Source: JBDIVL01 sp039794405 (GTDB lineage Bacteria; Planctomycetota; Brocadiia; Brocadiales; Brocadiaceae). From it: DNA of 64,000 bases. The stretch lies in the NCBI GenBank assembly GCA_039794405.1, contig JBDIVL010000023.1, positions 6,012-70,011 of the forward strand. The letters are read 5' to 3'. The notes beneath the pieces are model-generated. The model was not told the DNA's origin. It saw nothing but the letters and a program-made list of their open reading frames with translations, and did not search any database. Positions 25,045 to 34,324 of this stretch are shown here, one piece after another (position 1 is the first letter of the stretch; the number at the start of each line of letters is the position of its first letter). The translations under genes were made by a program, and so were the position numbers.

Positions 25045-25383
25045 CTAAATAGCCTTGTCTCCCCTTTCCCCTGTTCTAATACGTATGGCATTTTCGACAG
25101 GGTTAAGGAAGATTTTACCATCGCCTATGCTGCCGGTCTTAGCTTCCTTTACGATGCATTGAATGATCTTATCAACATCCTTATCCGGAACCACCATTTC
25201 CATCTGGATTTTCTTTATAAAGTCAGTCTTATACGTTCTACCACGCCACTGCTCGGTAATACCCTTCTGCTGACCATGTCCCCTTACTTCGGTTACTGTC
25301 ATACCAGGATATCCGATATCTAATAAAGCATCCTTTATTATAGAAAATCTATCTTCTCTTACGATCGCTACAATTTTCTTCAT
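25045..25383 (-). CDS. glnB: Nitrogen regulatory protein PII
   Basis: 112 residues, normal PII length, with GAGGAG seven bases before the ATG. PII trimers sense ATP/ADP and 2-oxoglutarate and control ammonium uptake and nitrogen metabolism by contacting target proteins. The start MKKIVAIVRED, the T-loop segment GRTYKTDFIKK with Tyr51 (the usual uridylylation site), and the B-loop GSIGDGKIFL, then IRIRTGE, are all present. There is no amtB or glnA next to it in this window, so I cannot say whether it is GlnB- or GlnK-like. Confidence 0.95.
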   Translation of the reverse strand: MKKIVAIVREDRFSIIKDALLDIGYPGMTVTEVRGHGQQKGITEQWRGRTYKTDFIKKIQMEMVVPDKDVDKIIQCIVKEAKTGSIGDGKIFLNPVENAIRIRTGERGDKAI

Positions 25384-25414
25384 ATTTTCTCCTCATAATT
25401 TTGAGTAACTGCTG

Positions 25415-26431
25415 TTATTCAAAATCTCCATCACTTAACCGGTATGGAGCACTGAGTCTCGGATAAGAAACTAATTTACCAGTGTAGATAATTGTTCTTC
25501 CCACTCTTAAATCCATAACCTTTTCAAACTTTTTCCAATCAAGCAGGATTTCCACTTCCGCATTTTTATTATCATTTTTCTGGCTTATCCCAACCCGGTT
25601 CCAGTCTACTCGCCCCATCCCTTTATAAGATACAACTCCACGCCATCGAACGTATTTCCCTTTATATTTTTCCCATAATTTACTCTTTTCAGAATACGTA
25701 AGGATACTCTTTTTACTAAATTGTCTATCCAGCTCTTCAAAAGAAATTTCTATGAAGTTTTTGAATTTCTCATCTGCAGGCTTTGTAAGTTCTCCAGGTA
25801 CTGATATCTCTTTATCGGGTGGACAATGCTGCACCATTTGTGTTTTATCAGGAAAGGTAGAAACGTTTTCAGACATTGGTGACTTAATTCTTATATCCTG
25901 CTTTGCCCGATAAGCCAGAAGAGGCACGATTTCCCCTTCAGCAAATAACCGATAGAATATATTCTTATAATCGTGAATGCTGTTCACGTCATGGGAAAAT
26001 ATTACATCGTTGTGAATGTTTCTCTTTTTGTATGCCAACCAGTTGTATGCACCCGTTATTGATACCCTATTATCCAATATGAAAAAATCCCGTACAAGAT
26101 CGCCCTCACGCTGTGCTTTTAGAACTCTCACATCAAATCCTTTCTGGATTAATGCTTCTGATAAAGGGGCCATCATATCGCCGGCACCGGATTCTAAGAC
26201 CACAGCACGGATCTTAACCCCCCTGGCTTTTGCGATTTCCAAATCCTTATCAATATCTATTGCAGCAAAATCATGAATACACATATCTACGGAGCAGCGC
26301 GCGTATTCAATTCCCTCTTTTAACCGTTCTTCTATTGCACCTTGAGGGATATAATAAAGGTTATTTGCCGCATACGAGGATTCAGGAAGGCACCAGAGTA
26401 TTATAATGATCAGGAATCTTTTATTATACAC
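25415..26431 (-). CDS. Exported PLD-like protein with degenerate HKD motif
   Basis: 338 residues with a signal peptide (FLIIIILWCLPESSYA). The middle is phospholipase D-like: SVDMCIHDFAAIDIDKDL, ARGVKIRAVVLESG and DFFILDNRVSITGAYNWLAYKKRNIHND. In active members the last block starts HxK; here that position reads V-R-D-F, so the catalytic His and Lys appear to be lost. The C-terminal about 100 residues (KYVRWRGVVSYKGMGRVDW, then VEILLDWKKFEKVMDLRVG) look like an OB-fold nucleic-acid- or ligand-binding domain. It overlaps the NnrD gene by 22 bases. Probably non-catalytic; function unknown. Confidence 0.65.
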   Translation of the reverse strand: MYNKRFLIIIILWCLPESSYAANNLYYIPQGAIEERLKEGIEYARCSVDMCIHDFAAIDIDKDLEIAKARGVKIRAVVLESGAGDMMAPLSEALIQKGFDVRVLKAQREGDLVRDFFILDNRVSITGAYNWLAYKKRNIHNDVIFSHDVNSIHDYKNIFYRLFAEGEIVPLLAYRAKQDIRIKSPMSENVSTFPDKTQMVQHCPPDKEISVPGELTKPADEKFKNFIEISFEELDRQFSKKSILTYSEKSKLWEKYKGKYVRWRGVVSYKGMGRVDWNRVGISQKNDNKNAEVEILLDWKKFEKVMDLRVGRTIIYTGKLVSYPRLSAPYRLSDGDFE

Positions 26432-27297
26432 ATGTTTTCCTTATAAGCTAAGAATGCCTTAGGCAAATTATTGAGAATATCAGTAGCAATTAAAGAAATT
26501 TCACCTGTCTCCTGTGCTGCAACATCACCTGCCGAGCCGTGCAAATACACGCCTAACTGTGCTGCATCGAAAGGTAAGTAACCCTGTCCTAAAAGGGCAG
26601 CAACCATGCCTGTCAATACATCTCCCGCACCGGCAGTGGCCATTCCCGGGTTACCAGTTTTATTAATATAAAACTTCTCCCCATTCATAACAATGGTTTT
26701 GTGCCCCTTTAATATCAAGGTCACGTTCTTTTTCCCTTTCATGAACACCCTGCATATTTCTAAACGGTTTGATTGAACCTCTTCTGTTGATGCCCCGACG
26801 AGCCGGGCCATTTCTCCGGGATGCGGCGTCAGGATGATGTGTTTTTTTACCTGGTCTAATATCCTGGGATTGTCTGCCAAAGCATTAATACCATCAGCAT
26901 CCAGGACAATAGAACAGTCCAGGGACGGTAATAACCACAGTATTAATTTTTTTGTCTCCGGATACTGGGAAAGTCCGGGGCCGATGGCTATAACATCAAA
27001 CCGTTGTGAGAAATCGAAAATATCCTGGCGTCCTAATTCTGATAAAGTTTTCAGATGCGTTTCCGGCAGAGGATGAGTCATGACGCAGGGCATTTGAGAA
27101 GCCACGATTCCATGAAGACTTTCAGGAATACCCAAAATAACAAGTCCGGCACCAGCACGGAGGGCTGCAGAGCTGCAAAGGTATGCAGCACCGGTCATAC
27201 CACTCGAGCCTGCCAGCACAAATATACGTCCATAGTCCCCTTTATGTGTATCAGGCTCTCGGGAGAAAATCTTCGGCGTATCTTTAACCTCATACAT
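26410..27297 (-). CDS. nnrD: ADP/ATP-dependent NAD(P)H-hydrate dehydratase
   Basis: 295 residues, a ribokinase-like YjeF C-terminal domain. It dehydrates the damaged hydrates of NADH and NADPH back to the normal cofactors. Signature segments: GRIFVLAGSSGMTGAAYLCSSAALRAGAGLV at the N-terminus, LDADGINALAD, ILTPHPGEMARL and the nucleotide-binding GNPGMATAGAGDVLTGM with its catalytic Asp. The epimerase half (NnrE) is absent, so it must be a separate gene elsewhere. It overlaps the PLD-like gene downstream. Confidence 0.93.
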   Translation of the reverse strand: MYEVKDTPKIFSREPDTHKGDYGRIFVLAGSSGMTGAAYLCSSAALRAGAGLVILGIPESLHGIVASQMPCVMTHPLPETHLKTLSELGRQDIFDFSQRFDVIAIGPGLSQYPETKKLILWLLPSLDCSIVLDADGINALADNPRILDQVKKHIILTPHPGEMARLVGASTEEVQSNRLEICRVFMKGKKNVTLILKGHKTIVMNGEKFYINKTGNPGMATAGAGDVLTGMVAALLGQGYLPFDAAQLGVYLHGSAGDVAAQETGEISLIATDILNNLPKAFLAYKENMCIIKDS

Positions 27298-27377
27298 AAA
27301 TCACTGACTACCTCTCGATCAAGTTAATACTGATATCTGATACTTCATGCCAGCACAATGTATTTACTAATTCGTCT

Positions 27378-28130
27378 TTATTTCTTTGTTCGATTAATTA
27401 AGGAGGCTACATAAGCTGCTCCAAAACCGTTATCAATATTCACAACTGAAACACCAGAGGCACAACTGTTCAACATGGATAAAAGCGGCGCAACTCCATA
27501 AAAACTGGCCCCATAACCAATACTCGTAGGTACACCAATAACAGGGCAATCTACGAGTCCCCCCACAACACTAGCCAAGGCCCCTTCCATTCCTGCCACA
27601 ACGATAATTACGTTTGCTTTTAACAGTTCTCCGTGGTTTTTCATTAACCGGTGGATGCCTGCTACACCAACATCGTACAATACCTTGACATTATTACCCA
27701 TAATTTCTGCCGTTACTCTCGCTTCCTCAGCTACAGGAATATCAGAAGTGCCCGCTGTTATAATTAAAATAAGTCCCTTTTGAGGTTTTCTGCGCGTCTT
27801 TCGAATAGTAATGGCCCTTGCCTGTTCATGATAAACAGCCTCCGAAAACTTCCGGGAAACAGCTTCATAGATTTCCATAGTAGCACGGGTTGCGAGCATA
27901 TCGTTTCCGCCTGCAATGATATGTTCAACGATTTTTACCACCTGATCTCTGGTCTTGCCCAGACAAAAGATTACCTCCGGAAAGCCACAACGAATTTTGC
28001 GATGACTGTCTACTTTCGCAAAACCGATGTCTTTATAAGGTAATTCCTTGATCTTATCAAGGACATCATGTATTGGCACCTTTCCGGTCTTATAACTTTC
28101 TAATAATTGTTTGATTACATCAATATCCAT
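27378..28130 (-). CDS. larB: Pyridinium-3,5-biscarboxylate synthase (nickel-pincer cofactor), LarB
   Basis: 250 residues, full length. LarB carboxylates nicotinic-acid adenine dinucleotide and releases AMP to start building the nickel-pincer cofactor of lactate racemase and related enzymes. Key segments: IRCGFPEVIFCLGKT, ATRATMEIYEAVSR, a PurE-like GLILIITAGTSDIPVAEEA, VAGMEGALASVVGGLVDCPVIGVPTSIGYGA, and SVVNIDNGFGAAYVA. LarC and LarE partners are not in the window. The gene shares its strand with tsaD upstream and nnrD downstream, with gaps near 80-100 bases. Confidence 0.93.
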   Translation of the reverse strand: MDIDVIKQLLESYKTGKVPIHDVLDKIKELPYKDIGFAKVDSHRKIRCGFPEVIFCLGKTRDQVVKIVEHIIAGGNDMLATRATMEIYEAVSRKFSEAVYHEQARAITIRKTRRKPQKGLILIITAGTSDIPVAEEARVTAEIMGNNVKVLYDVGVAGIHRLMKNHGELLKANVIIVVAGMEGALASVVGGLVDCPVIGVPTSIGYGASFYGVAPLLSMLNSCASGVSVVNIDNGFGAAYVASLINRTKK

Positions 28131-28226
28131 ATCTTTTACACTTCATTGTTATTCGATTGTACATGAGATCAATTTTAACAAGGATATTAAAATACTGCTA
28201 TATCTAAAAGGATTCGTTATAATTTT

Positions 28227-29234
28227 TTATGGAATAGCTTCGATATCAAGCTGTGCAATATCTCCCTCTAAATACTTCTTATAGGCTAGTCCTGCTACCA
28301 TAGCAGCATTATCCGTACACAGCTTGGGAGAAGGAAAATATATCGGGATATTTATCTCCTCTGATCTATCCTTCATTCTTTGCCGCAGGCTGGAATTTGC
28401 TGCCACACCACCGCCTATAAGTATTCCGCGGGTATTATATACCTTAGATGCAAGGATGGTCTTATCTACCAAGACATCGACCACTGCCTCCTGAAAACTT
28501 GCGGCAATATCCGCTACCTTTTGATCAGAGGGTGTTTCTGACTTAGACATCTTTGAATCTTGCCCGCGATAGTAATATAACACCGCAGTTTTCAGTCCGC
28601 TAAAACTAAAATCAAGCGATCCCCTTTCAAGATATGATCTTGGGAATGCTACCGCATTCCGGTTGCCTTGCCGTGCGAGTTTGTCAATAATCGGGCCTCC
28701 AGGATAACCCAGACCTAATATTTTTGAAACCTTGTCAAATGCTTCACCTGCCGCATCATCAATTGTTCCTCCCAGCAGAAGATGTTTCGTTTCACTTTCT
28801 GACAGGAAAAGGGCAGTGTGTCCACCGGAGACAACGAGGCTCACTACAGGATACGGTATATCCTCGCTTTCGAGATTATTTGCATAGATATGAGCATGGA
28901 GATGATTTACCGTTATGAGTGGTATATCCAGCACCATGCATAGAGTCTTGGCTGCCGTCATACCAATGAGCAGGGCACCAATGAGGCCAGGTGTATTTAC
29001 AACTGCAATCGCGTCTATTTCAGCAAGCTGTATCTTTGCATCAATAAGGGCATTATCAACAACGCTAATGATAGATTCTAAGTGTGCCCGACAGGCAATT
29101 TCAGGAACAACACCTCCGAACTGCCTATGTAACACCTCCTGGGAGAGAATAATATTTGATACGATTTCTCTTCCATCTTTTACAACGGCGGCAGACGTCT
29201 CATCGCATGATGTTTCAATACCTAAGATAAACAT
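28227..29234 (-). CDS. tsaD: tRNA threonylcarbamoyladenosine transferase TsaD
   Basis: 335 residues, an essential ASKHA-fold enzyme. With TsaB and TsaE it moves the threonylcarbamoyl group onto A37 of tRNAs that read ANN codons. Recognised by MFILGIETSCDETSAAVV at the start, the metal-binding VNHLHAHIYANNL (two His), VVSGGHTALFL and the C-terminal GGGVAANSSLRQRM, with DNAAMVAGLAYKKY near the end. A terminator hairpin lies just upstream of its start, so it is probably transcribed separately from ctpA. Confidence 0.97.
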   Translation of the reverse strand: MFILGIETSCDETSAAVVKDGREIVSNIILSQEVLHRQFGGVVPEIACRAHLESIISVVDNALIDAKIQLAEIDAIAVVNTPGLIGALLIGMTAAKTLCMVLDIPLITVNHLHAHIYANNLESEDIPYPVVSLVVSGGHTALFLSESETKHLLLGGTIDDAAGEAFDKVSKILGLGYPGGPIIDKLARQGNRNAVAFPRSYLERGSLDFSFSGLKTAVLYYYRGQDSKMSKSETPSDQKVADIAASFQEAVVDVLVDKTILASKVYNTRGILIGGGVAANSSLRQRMKDRSEEINIPIYFPSPKLCTDNAAMVAGLAYKKYLEGDIAQLDIEAIP

Positions 29235-29239
29235 CCCAT

Positions 29240-29264
29240 AAAAAAGGCAGGAAATATTCCTGCC
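29240..29264 (-). terminator. Rho-independent terminator after the ctpA-type gene
   Basis: Read on the minus strand: an 8-base GC-rich stem GGCAGGAA-TAT-TTCCTGCC followed by CTTTTTTATG. It lies between the protease gene's stop and the tsaD start. Confidence 0.8.
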
Positions 29265-29303
29265 CTGGTAAAATTACTTACGAGTAAATACTATTTTCAG
29301 TTT

Positions 29304-30638
29304 TTAGGGAATCTTTGCACGTTTTGTATAAACTTCTATACCCCTTAGTATATCTATAGCCCTTTCGAGCTGAATATCTATATATGCGAGCTTTTCTTTT
29401 TCGGCAGGTATCCCATTCAACACCGCATCCTTTTCCTCAGTCTCACTTTTTCTCACGTCAATATTTGCTATCGATAAGTGCTCATGCAAAGCCTTTGTTT
29501 CTGAAAAACTCAATGAGACTTTTATATGCGGATCAATTCCTTTTTCATGAATGCAAACCCCCGATGGTGTATAATATCGGGCAGTAGTCAATTTCAAGGC
29601 AGATTCTCCATCTTCTACAGGAATTAAACTTTGAACAGACCCTTTACCAAATGTTTTGATACCTAATAATAAACCACGTCTGTGATCTTTGATTGCACCC
29701 GCAACAATTTCTGATGCACTTGCACTTCCGTTATTCACCAATACTATAAGCGGAAAATTGGAATACGTTCCCTGTTTTTTGGCCTTGTATATGAAGTTTT
29801 GCGTCTTGTCCCTTCCTCTGGTAGAGACAATTACCCCCCTCTCCAGAAATCTGTCAGCCATTTCGACAGCGGCACTTAGCAGTCCACCTGGATTGAATCT
29901 TAGGTCCAACACCAACCCTTTCATATCCTTTTTCAGTAAATCTTCAATTGCTTCATCCATGTCCTTCACAGTATTTTCCTGAAAATTGGACACTGCGAGA
30001 TAACCAATTTTATAGTCGCTATCCACTATTCTGGCGCCCCGGATGCTTCTTACATGAATCTTTGCACGTTCGATAGTAATATCTACAGGAATTGTATTGC
30101 CCTCATGGACAACGGTCAGGGTAATCTTTGTTCCCAACTTACCCCGAAGCTTTTTTATTGCATCCCGGATGGTCATATTTTCCGTAGATTCACCATCAAT
30201 CTTAATAATCCGATCTCCTACCAATATTCCTGCTTTAAATGCAGGTGAGTCAACAAGTGGAGTTATCACGGTCAAGAGGCCATCCTTTATAATCACTTCG
30301 ATCCCCAATCCCTCGAATTCACCTTCCGTTTCAATTTTAAGTTCTTCTAATTCTTCCTGGCCGAAGTATTGGCTAAAAGGGTCAAGGCCTGAAAGCATAC
30401 CGCGATACGCATTGGTAAGGACTGTGTTCAGTCCTACTTCATCGACGTATTTCTCCTGCAGTACCTTTACAACTTTAATAAACTCTTCAAACTCCTCATA
30501 AATACTCTTTTTGTCCCTATGGATACTCTCTTTAATTTCAACCTGAGGCTCTTCTGGAGGTTTTTCCTGCCCGAATGAAGGTGTATTTATTGATATGAGG
30601 GTTGTAAGTAATAAAAAAATATACAATCTTTTTTTCAT
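29304..30638 (-). CDS. ctpA: C-terminal processing serine peptidase (S41, CtpA-like)
   Basis: 444 residues with a signal peptide (LYIFLLLTTLISINTPSFG). A PDZ domain (about 120-190: FEGLGIEVIIKDGLLTVITP, VGDRIIKIDGES) precedes the tail-specific protease core. Core motifs: DLRFNPGGLLSAAVEMAD, GSASASEIVAGAIKDHRRG with the catalytic Ser, and GIKTFGKGSVQSL with the catalytic Lys. Family members trim C-terminal tails of exported proteins. The stop overlaps the start of the split transketolase on the same strand by four bases, so the two may share an mRNA. Confidence 0.95.
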   Translation of the reverse strand: MKKRLYIFLLLTTLISINTPSFGQEKPPEEPQVEIKESIHRDKKSIYEEFEEFIKVVKVLQEKYVDEVGLNTVLTNAYRGMLSGLDPFSQYFGQEELEELKIETEGEFEGLGIEVIIKDGLLTVITPLVDSPAFKAGILVGDRIIKIDGESTENMTIRDAIKKLRGKLGTKITLTVVHEGNTIPVDITIERAKIHVRSIRGARIVDSDYKIGYLAVSNFQENTVKDMDEAIEDLLKKDMKGLVLDLRFNPGGLLSAAVEMADRFLERGVIVSTRGRDKTQNFIYKAKKQGTYSNFPLIVLVNNGSASASEIVAGAIKDHRRGLLLGIKTFGKGSVQSLIPVEDGESALKLTTARYYTPSGVCIHEKGIDPHIKVSLSFSETKALHEHLSIANIDVRKSETEEKDAVLNGIPAEKEKLAYIDIQLERAIDILRGIEVYTKRAKIP

Positions 30639-31579
30639 CTTTTCTTGCGTTCAACAGCACGTCTTGCCGCTAAAACAATATCTTCTGGCGTGAGGTGATA
30701 TTCCTTAAAGAGGATGTCTGGTTCTCCCGACTGACCAAAGCGGTTATCAATACCAATCATCTCAATAGGTACAGGGCAGGTTCTGGCTAATAAAGATGCG
30801 ATGGTGCTTCCCAGGCCACCTTCCAGCACATGCTGTTCTGCAGTTACCACGGCTTTGACTTGCTTTACAACACCTACAACAGTTTCCCGATCCACGGGTT
30901 TTATAGTATGCATATTGATTACCGTTGATTCTATTCCTTCCTTTGATAATATACCAGCAGCGATAAGTGAGTTAGCAACTAATGCCCCGCAGGCAATAAT
31001 CGCTACATCCCCTCCGCTTCTGAGGATGTTCGCCTTCCCAATGGCAAAAGGGTCTTCCTGCTTTGTAATTACGGGTATTGCAGCCCTGCCCAGTCTAATA
31101 TATACCGGACCCTTATAGTCAACTGCCGCAAAGATCGATTTTCTCGTCTCAACTGCATCACACGGTTCAATAACCGTCATAGTCGGAATTGTCTGCATCA
31201 GGGAAATATCTTCTATACACTGGTGTGATGCCCCATCTGGCCCAACTGATACACCGCTGTGCGTAGCAACAATTTTTACATTTAATCCACTATAACAAAT
31301 GGTATTTCTAATCTGTTCCCATGTCCGGCCTGTAGCAAAGATACTGAAACTGCTTACAAAGGCTATTTTGCCGCAGGTTGCCAGCCCTGCAGCCGTATTC
31401 ATCATATTAGCCTCGGCAACTCCCATATTAAAAAATCTATCAGGAAACTTCTTGCCAAACTTGGCTGTGGTTGTAGATTTGGAAAGATCGGCATCTAATA
31501 CTACGATATCTTTGTTTTTTTCTCCTAACGTTACGAGTGCGTCACCATATGCCTGACGCGTAGCAATCATTTCAGCCAT
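30635..31579 (-). CDS. Transketolase, C-terminal subunit
   Basis: 314 residues: the pyrimidine-binding and C-terminal domains of a two-subunit transketolase, as is common in archaea and in various anaerobic bacteria. It moves two-carbon units between sugar phosphates using thiamine diphosphate. Signature: VVLDADLSKST at the start, NMGVAEANMMNTAAGLA with the Glu that activates thiamine diphosphate, SVGPDGASHQCIEDISLMQ, and VLEGGLGSTIASLL. The N-terminal partner gene is upstream, but 248 bases separate them, unusually far for such a pair. Confidence 0.93.
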   Translation of the reverse strand: MAEMIATRQAYGDALVTLGEKNKDIVVLDADLSKSTTTAKFGKKFPDRFFNMGVAEANMMNTAAGLATCGKIAFVSSFSIFATGRTWEQIRNTICYSGLNVKIVATHSGVSVGPDGASHQCIEDISLMQTIPTMTVIEPCDAVETRKSIFAAVDYKGPVYIRLGRAAIPVITKQEDPFAIGKANILRSGGDVAIIACGALVANSLIAAGILSKEGIESTVINMHTIKPVDRETVVGVVKQVKAVVTAEQHVLEGGLGSTIASLLARTCPVPIEMIGIDNRFGQSGEPDILFKEYHLTPEDIVLAARRAVERKKR

Positions 31580-31827
31580 TTTTATACTTTTTCACCGTTT
31601 ATAATATTCACCACAGGGCACATGCAGCTTACCCCTACAATTATCTCTAATATCTTGTAACTGACCCGAATGATCCAGAAGAAATAAAATCCGAAGCACC
31701 GTTTTCCCGGCACGGGCCATGGACATAAATTTCCCGCTTCAATCCTCTAACCTCTGGTTCCTTATAAACTTCCTTTCTCTGCATTCCGGCAACCTCTCCA
31801 TAGTATAGTATAGTCGATCATCCCTGG

Positions 31828-32655
31828 CTATTTTAGTTCAGCCAATGCACGCTCCGCCTCTTCTTTTGAAGGTGCCTTTCCATGCCAATCAACCTGGTTT
31901 TCCATGAATGAGACCCCCTTCCCCTTGATGGTCTTTGCCACGATGACAGTTGGTTGATTCTTTACCTTTTCAGCCTCATCATAAGCAGACAAGATAGATT
32001 TATAGTCATGTCCGTTAATTTCAATTACATGCCAGCCAAAACCACGCCATTTATCGGAAATGGGATAAGATGACATGACTTCATGAATAAACCCATCGAT
32101 TTGAAGTCCGTTTTGATCAATAATTGCGCAGAGATTATCCGTTTTATAGTGACTTGCCGCCATTGCGGCTTCCCATACCTGACCCTCTTCAATCTCCCCG
32201 TCACCCAGCATTACGTATGTCCGGTAGTCCTTTTTATCTAATCGTGCAGCCAGAGCAATTCCTAAACCAACTGAAAGACCCTGTCCCAGAGATCCCCCGG
32301 ATATTTCAACTCCTGGCGTCGTTTTCATACAGGGATGTCCCTGAAGAACGCTCCCAAACTGCCTCAGCGTGTCGAGCTTATCGACACTAAAATAACCAAG
32401 TTCCGCAAGTGTAGCATAAAGCGCCGGACAACCATGGCCCTTGGATAATATAAATCTGTCCCTATCCGGCCAAGCGGGCAGTTTTGGATTATGTCTTAAT
32501 TTGTTATAAAAAAGTGCAACCAGCAGGTCTACCGTTGATAGTGAACTGCCAGGGTGACCGGAACCTGCTTTGGTTATCATCCTTATAACATGTCTCCGGA
32601 TTGTCTTTGCATGTTCTTCTAAAGATTTAAAATCTAAGAGTTGTAAATTTTTCAT
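31828..32655 (-). CDS. Transketolase, N-terminal subunit
   Basis: 275 residues, the thiamine-diphosphate-binding half that pairs with the gene at 30635. Seen: ITKAGSGHPGSSLSTVDLLVALF, RDRFILSKGHGCPALYATLAELGY, GSLGQGLSVGLGIALAA and YVMLGDGEIEEGQVWEAAMAA, with the GDG motif that binds magnesium, then IDQNGLQIDG. The pair serves the non-oxidative pentose phosphate pathway and may also work in carbon fixation downstream of acetyl-CoA. The 248-base intergenic gap to the partner has no obvious gene. Confidence 0.94.
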   Translation of the reverse strand: MKNLQLLDFKSLEEHAKTIRRHVIRMITKAGSGHPGSSLSTVDLLVALFYNKLRHNPKLPAWPDRDRFILSKGHGCPALYATLAELGYFSVDKLDTLRQFGSVLQGHPCMKTTPGVEISGGSLGQGLSVGLGIALAARLDKKDYRTYVMLGDGEIEEGQVWEAAMAASHYKTDNLCAIIDQNGLQIDGFIHEVMSSYPISDKWRGFGWHVIEINGHDYKSILSAYDEAEKVKNQPTVIVAKTIKGKGVSFMENQVDWHGKAPSKEEAERALAELK

Positions 32656-32880
32656 AATAGCATGAGCACCAAGAGAACAAACACTTTATGTTTTCGTTAC
32701 ATCAATTTATACTAACTAAAAGTCAGAACATTTCATTGCAAGCTATTTTGTATGCGGGGAAAGGTGAATAAAGGCAGGAGATCGGAGAACAGGCGTATAT
32801 GGATATTTATTCCGTATCTGAAGCGACAAAATTTTGAATTATCCAATTTAAAATTATACACTTCACTTTTCAAAATTAAG

Positions 32881-32956
32881 TGGTGGGCAGAGACGGGATC
32901 GAACCGTCGACACCAGGATTTTCAGTCCTGTGCTCTACCAACTGAGCTATCTGCCC
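32881..32956 (-). tRNA. tRNA-Phe (GAA)
   Basis: 76 bases, minus strand, folded by eye. The acceptor stem GGGCAGA pairs with TCTGCCC; D-arm GCTC-AGTTGGTAGA-GC; anticodon stem CAGGA with TCCTG and loop CTGAAAA, giving anticodon GAA; T-arm GACGG-TTCGATC-CCGTC. The discriminator is A and CCA is encoded. Confidence 0.97.
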
Positions 32957-33274
32957 TTCTCCGTTTTTGGCCGGTTAGATGTAAATAATACTTGTTTTAT
33001 ATTATAGGCGTGAGGTATAGATAAGTCAAGATTTTTTATCATTGATTTCTACCGTGTGATAATTTGCTTCACATAGATATGCGTTAAGACCGCATTCAAA
33101 AACAAGAAAATGTCATTCCGAATAAAGCGAAGCAGAATTATGTTAGAATTTAGAAGCTGTATCTCCGGGTTCTAACATCCAATCTCTAATTTCCAATCTA
33201 CGGAAGGATTCCTCGCTCCCTCGTAGCAAGAAACACGCTGAGTTTTTTCGGATAGGTCAGGGAATTAGCCGTTT
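32957..33274. other. Intergenic, with a dispersed repeat
   Basis: 318 bases between tRNA-Phe and rtcA. Bases 33107-33260 (ATTCCGAATAAAGCGAAGC, then GATTCCTCGCTCCCTCG, then GTTTTTTCGGAT) are a diverged copy of the element at about 50131-50250. No gene was seen. Confidence 0.55.
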
Positions 33275-34324
33275 TTATTCCCTATATTCTATATTTATGA
33301 ACCCCTCATCACCGAGGCTACCTGATACTTCTATAGCTACCGGCAGAAACCGCTTTACAACCTCTATATTCGTCAACAGATGTTGTGTAACCCTAGGTGT
33401 AACAAATTGTGATGATCCCTTCGCAAGGGCGAGGGGAATAATGAGCTGATCAGCAAGGTATTCATCGATAACACCCCTGGTTTTCAGAAAAGAAAAGAAT
33501 TCGTTACAGGCTTCATCGGCAACAGTTTCCGCACGTTTTCCAAGGGCACCTAAGCTAAAGTAACAGCACTGGCTGTGTTCAAATTTCCCTATAAGCAGCA
33601 GCATTGTACCCTTTCCGGAAGAGGCTCTTTCCTCCACGAGTATCTCATGTGGTATACCGAATTCAGAAAGCCTTTTCCTTGCCTGTAATTGTTGCCGTTG
33701 TGCAATATGTATATCCAAATTACTTACCATGGATATTCCGTTTACCTGAATAAGTTTTCCTCTATTCTCAATCCGTAACGGGCGTTGTGGGGTTGCCAGA
33801 TTTATCATGACTGAGACCACACCGTTACCACGCGGGTAAAACCCGGCCATAGGGGATTGTATTTCTGCATGAAAACCAATCTGTTTAAGATAGCACAGCC
33901 ACTGCTGTATGAGGTAGTCGATACACGGACTATATATAACATGTGTACCACCAGTAATGGTAACGGATGAAGGTTTGTTTGCCAAACCGAGTGGATAAAA
34001 TATGGTCTGTAGAACGAGAGAAATAGAACCTGCCGTGCCAATATTGATATGATACGCCCCCGATTGTGTATCTCCAGGACAAAATTTAAGATATGTAGAT
34101 CTGAGTTGATTCCCAATAACCTCTGCATTGCAAATTTGAGCAGTGGCGTTGACTGCCTGCAAATGCTGATAACTAAGCCCCGGTGTTTTTCTGTTTGCCC
34201 GGATGTTATATATTTCAAAGGGGGTTTTTGTAATCGTCGATAACGAAAGGGAGGTGCGAAGAATCTGTCCTCCCCCTTCGCCGAAAGAACCGTCAATTTT
34301 CACAAGATCTTCTTGCATATGCAA
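33275..34324 (-). CDS. rtcA: RNA 3'-terminal phosphate cyclase
   Basis: 349 residues, normal length. RtcA uses ATP to turn an RNA 3'-phosphate into a 2',3'-cyclic phosphate through an adenylated His. Recognised from DLVKIDGSFGEGGGQILRTSLSLS at the N-terminus, ANRKTPGLSYQHLQAV, GSISLVLQTIFYPL and the C-terminal VTQHLLTNIEVVKRF, whose His is the adenylylation site. The partner ligase RtcB and the RtcR regulator are not seen here, so this is an orphan copy. Confidence 0.95.
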   Translation of the reverse strand: MHMQEDLVKIDGSFGEGGGQILRTSLSLSTITKTPFEIYNIRANRKTPGLSYQHLQAVNATAQICNAEVIGNQLRSTYLKFCPGDTQSGAYHINIGTAGSISLVLQTIFYPLGLANKPSSVTITGGTHVIYSPCIDYLIQQWLCYLKQIGFHAEIQSPMAGFYPRGNGVVSVMINLATPQRPLRIENRGKLIQVNGISMVSNLDIHIAQRQQLQARKRLSEFGIPHEILVEERASSGKGTMLLLIGKFEHSQCCYFSLGALGKRAETVADEACNEFFSFLKTRGVIDEYLADQLIIPLALAKGSSQFVTPRVTQHLLTNIEVVKRFLPVAIEVSGSLGDEGFINIEYRE

